Shown: piece by piece, positions 5,218 through 7,454 of the stretch | How positions within the stretch are numbered: the stretch's first letter is position 1 | Layout: each line of letters begins with the position of its first letter | Assembly: GCA_023409675.1 (NCBI GenBank) | Contig: JAEYRC010000273.1 | Coordinates: 1-7,454, forward strand | DNA length: 7,454 bases | DNA from: Bacteroidota bacterium | GTDB taxonomy: Bacteria > Bacteroidota > Bacteroidia > Chitinophagales > Chitinophagaceae | Direction of reading: 5' to 3' | Notes under the pieces: generated by a model | The model's database searches: none | What the model saw: the letters and a program-made list of their open reading frames with translations, nothing else | What the model was told of the DNA's origin: nothing | Program-made: the position numbers and the translations under genes

Positions 5218-6391
5218 AATCCACCGGGTTTAAAAAACTTTCACTGTCTGCTATAAACCATGCATTAGCGGCGATATTCCAGCCGCTGATATCATCCAGG
5301 ATCTGAACGGTTCCATCCTGAGTAAGTCCATGCCTGAGTTGTACAGCCTTGAATTCTCCCTGATGATAACGAAAAACGATGGCCTGGCTTCCCGAGCGGT
5401 AAACCGCTGTTGCAGGAAGCCACCAGCTATCGGTTACGTTCAGGGCAAAATACGCTTCGGCCAGTTCGCCCGCCCGCAGCGTGGATTTTCCTAGATAGGT
5501 TCGGGTTAGCGTATAGGGCCTGCCTTTTTGCTGCGCCGGCTGAATCAGATCCAGCTTTGCAGCATATAGTTTTTGCGGGTCAGAAGCGGTTTGGAACAGG
5601 AATCCCGTTCCAGGTTTTAGATGGGCCGCCTGTTCCGGCGTAAGGGAAAATTCGGCTACCAGGTTATCCCGTTTATAGATCGTATACAGGGGTTGCCCAG
5701 CACGAATATATTGCCCTTCACGAAGCAGCGATGTCGATGAAGCGCCTGGTTCCGCAGGATAACTGCTGCCACTGGTCGCTTCCATGGCATTCATCGTTCC
5801 GGCTTCGGCGTTCATCGCGGTAGGCGATGCTGCTGAAGGAACCACAGCGGTTTGAACAGCGTTGTCGAGAATATACCCATCCGAGGGCGCGTATACAGGA
5901 AACCGGTAGAGTACTTTGCCTGAGCTGATCACCGATCGGATAAGCTGTTCCGGCATACCCAGTAAACGCAGTCGCTGAATGGTTTTGGACTGTATTGACC
6001 GGTCATCCTGGCGCTGGGCGTACAGCATTTCCTGCTGAGCGCTCACCAGTTCGGGAGAATAGATCTCCATCAATACCATTCCCTTTTGTACAGGTTGATA
6101 GTTGTAGCGGATATTCAGTTTATCGATCCGTCCATTTACACGTGCAGATACCATACTTGTATTGCGGGTATCGTAGCCGATAATTCCCTGTACGACAATG
6201 GTAAAAACCTTTGATCCATAATCGGCCTGAATCAGGTCGGGAGCAGGCATCAGGCTATCCTGAACAACTGCCGCCGCTGCATCCTGCGTATCATCCATGC
6301 CGGCCCGTTCACTGTCAGCAGTACACGAAAACAGCAGTATGAAAATCAACAGGCTGCTCAACAACTTTTTAGCGATATAGTTCTTTTTCAT
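5207..6391 (-). CDS. Second RND efflux periplasmic adaptor lipoprotein, no metal-binding N-domain
   Basis: A 394-residue HlyD/CusB-type adaptor. The signal segment LLSSLLIFILLFSC ends in a lipobox with Cys23. The first barrel-sandwich half is at about 78-112 (MVSARVNGRIDKLNIRYNYQPVQKG), followed by EIYSPELVSAQQEMLYA, a helical hairpin at about 115-160, and the second half at about 163-240 (FPVYAPSDGYILDN, then EGQYIRAGQPLYTIY). That second half is interrupted by an Ala/Ser/Pro/Met insert (about 181-222). The beta-barrel and membrane-proximal domain follow, ending FLNPVDYAP. Unlike the next gene it has no CPMHP domain. The start at 6391 lies inside the end of the outer-membrane-factor gene (23-base overlap), and its stop lies inside the start of the next adaptor, so translation of the three is probably coupled. 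With the downstream adaptor it may form a mixed adaptor ring around the pump; this is inference. Confidence 0.88.
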   Translation of the reverse strand: MKKNYIAKKLLSSLLIFILLFSCTADSERAGMDDTQDAAAAVVQDSLMPAPDLIQADYGSKVFTIVVQGIIGYDTRNTSMVSARVNGRIDKLNIRYNYQPVQKGMVLMEIYSPELVSAQQEMLYAQRQDDRSIQSKTIQRLRLLGMPEQLIRSVISSGKVLYRFPVYAPSDGYILDNAVQTAVVPSAASPTAMNAEAGTMNAMEATSGSSYPAEPGASSTSLLREGQYIRAGQPLYTIYKRDNLVAEFSLTPEQAAHLKPGTGFLFQTASDPQKLYAAKLDLIQPAQQKGRPYTLTRTYLGKSTLRAGELAEAYFALNVTDSWWLPATAVYRSGSQAIVFRYHQGEFKAVQLRHGLTQDGTVQILDDISGWNIAANAWFIADSESFLNPVDYAP

Positions 6392-7454
6392 AGCTGATGA
6401 TCATTTTGGAAAGTTCAAATTCTTCTTCCAGCACCTGCAACTGCATCATGGTCAATGCTTCCCATGAATCGATCACTGTGATCAGGGCAAGGCGGTTTTC
6501 CTGGTAGCCAATCAGGTTAACATCCATCGACCGCTGCAATGCGGGAAGTACATTTTCCTTCATGCCCAGCAGTTTCTTTTGCATACGCCTGATCTGCTCC
6601 ATCATGCCGTAAATTCTGCCCATGCTTTCCTGCAACATAGCTCCCCGTTCCAGTTCCATTGATCGAATAGTGCTGCGCATGGAACGGATTTCTGATTTAT
6701 ACATTCCCGAAGACCAGGGAGCGATAGGAATACTTACCATCCCCATTATACTGAAGGCATGGGGCATCATACCGCCGAGGGGCGACATATGATCGAAGCG
6801 GATCCGGAATTCAGGTTTGCGTTCCAACTCCATAGCGTTGATGCCGCTAAACATGGAACGGATATTTTCATCCATTCTGTAAATATCTTTCCGGCTTGAT
6901 GCCAGGTCGAAAGTGTCGACCAGTACGGGGGTAAAAACAAGTTCAAAAGTGGTATCTACCTGAAAGGGTAGGGTTGCCTGCCGGTTCATCATGCCATTCA
7001 GCATAGCCATCGCTTCACTGATCGTTCCTTCCTCCATAATGATCCGGTTGCGGTTTTCTTCAACAGCCGCTTCGGCTTTATAAATATTTCCCAGTAAGGA
7101 TTGATTATACGGCAAGCGCACTTCTTCTATTTTTTTCATCATCAGTAACAAGGCCTCATTTTTCCGCAGTACATCTATTTTCTTCAGGGCGGTTTGCCAG
7201 GAGGAATACAGATTTTTTGCCGTAGCCCTGAAATCATTCCAGGTGACCTCCCTGCCCGCCAGTTCAACCTGGCTACGGGAGATAAGCCATGCTTCTTTCG
7301 CTTTTTGTTTAGCCCGGTTCGGAATGGACTGCTCCAATTGAAGCATCAGTTGTCCTTTATCGTTATCCATCACTTTTTGTCCCGGATATGGGGTCATAAA
7401 AGTTCCTGCTCCAATCATCGGCGCCATCCAGGCATTAGCCCCTGCCGCAGCCTC
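6369..7454 (-). CDS. TolC/CusC-like outer-membrane efflux factor, Met-rich (5' end outside window)
   Basis: The frame is open to the right edge; codons before the ATG at 7427 read EAAAGANAW, so that ATG is internal and the N-terminus with signal peptide is missing. The visible 361 residues have the look of an outer-membrane efflux protein: WMAPMIGAGTFMTPYPG at the first strand, QSIPNRAKQKAKEAW, then a long helical hairpin with YNQSLLGNIYKAEAAVEE, a second repeat with FRIRFDHMSP, FSIMGMVSIPIAPW and YKSEIRSMRS, and the closing helix ENRLALITVIDSWEAL. The family forms trimeric channels through the outer membrane and periplasm. About 33 of the 352 residues after the ATG are Met, far above ordinary content, which fits a Cu(I)/Ag(I) system but is not proof. 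The gene is first of the visible operon; an RND pump gene is expected upstream. The stop at 6369 overlaps the next gene by 23 bases. Confidence 0.85.
   Translation of the reverse strand, partial: EAAAGANAWMAPMIGAGTFMTPYPGQKVMDNDKGQLMLQLEQSIPNRAKQKAKEAWLISRSQVELAGREVTWNDFRATAKNLYSSWQTALKKIDVLRKNEALLLMMKKIEEVRLPYNQSLLGNIYKAEAAVEENRNRIIMEEGTISEAMAMLNGMMNRQATLPFQVDTTFELVFTPVLVDTFDLASSRKDIYRMDENIRSMFSGINAMELERKPEFRIRFDHMSPLGGMMPHAFSIMGMVSIPIAPWSSGMYKSEIRSMRSTIRSMELERGAMLQESMGRIYGMMEQIRRMQKKLLGMKENVLPALQRSMDVNLIGYQENRLALITVIDSWEALTMMQLQVLEEEFELSKMIISYEKELYR

Noticed and set aside
1..7454. CRISPR array, tRNA, rRNA or riboswitch
   Set aside because: No regularly spaced repeats and no recognisable tRNA, rRNA or riboswitch signature were seen on either strand.

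Overview
The window looks like a piece of a Bacteroidota chromosome (Chitinophagales, Sphingobacteriales or Cytophagales are plausible, inferred from protein style). The reasons are a DUF3347-type secreted protein at the end of a copper/silver-type efflux operon, an IS256-family transposase of the kind common in this phylum, a Bacteroidota-like HsdR, and weak or absent Shine-Dalgarno sequences. No rRNA, tRNA or CRISPR array is present.

Layout. Positions 1-1595 (+) hold the C-terminal part of a type I restriction enzyme motor subunit, HsdR; its N-terminal nuclease and first helicase domain lie before the window. Positions 1596-1842 hold no gene but carry three hairpin-forming inverted repeats. 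Positions 1843-3235 are one IS256-family insertion sequence with 13-bp perfect terminal inverted repeats. Its transposase (- strand) keeps all three DDE residues but is broken twice: once near the start codon, and once at a run of eight G at 2407-2414. A GC-rich hairpin with 11-bp perfect arms sits between the transposase and the right end of the element. Positions 3236-3335 hold nothing recognisable.

Positions 3336-7454 (- strand) form a metal-efflux operon, read from right to left. It contains a TolC/CusC-like outer-membrane factor (start lies beyond the window), a first periplasmic adaptor lipoprotein, a second adaptor lipoprotein with an N-terminal heavy-metal-binding domain, and, after a 112-bp gap, a small DUF3347 lipoprotein. 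The first three genes overlap by 23 and 11 bp, which suggests translational coupling. Expected roles: the adaptors bridge an inner-membrane RND pump (CusA/CzcA type, not in the window, probably upstream beyond 7454) to the outer-membrane factor, while the metal-binding domain and the DUF3347 protein handle metal in the periplasm. Methionine enrichment in the outer-membrane factor and a small Met-containing insert in the first adaptor point to soft metals, Cu(I) or Ag(I).

I see no convincing completely new system. The most unusual points are the paired non-identical adaptors, the very Met-rich outer-membrane factor, the G8 frameshift site in the transposase and the structured DNA on both sides of the transposase.
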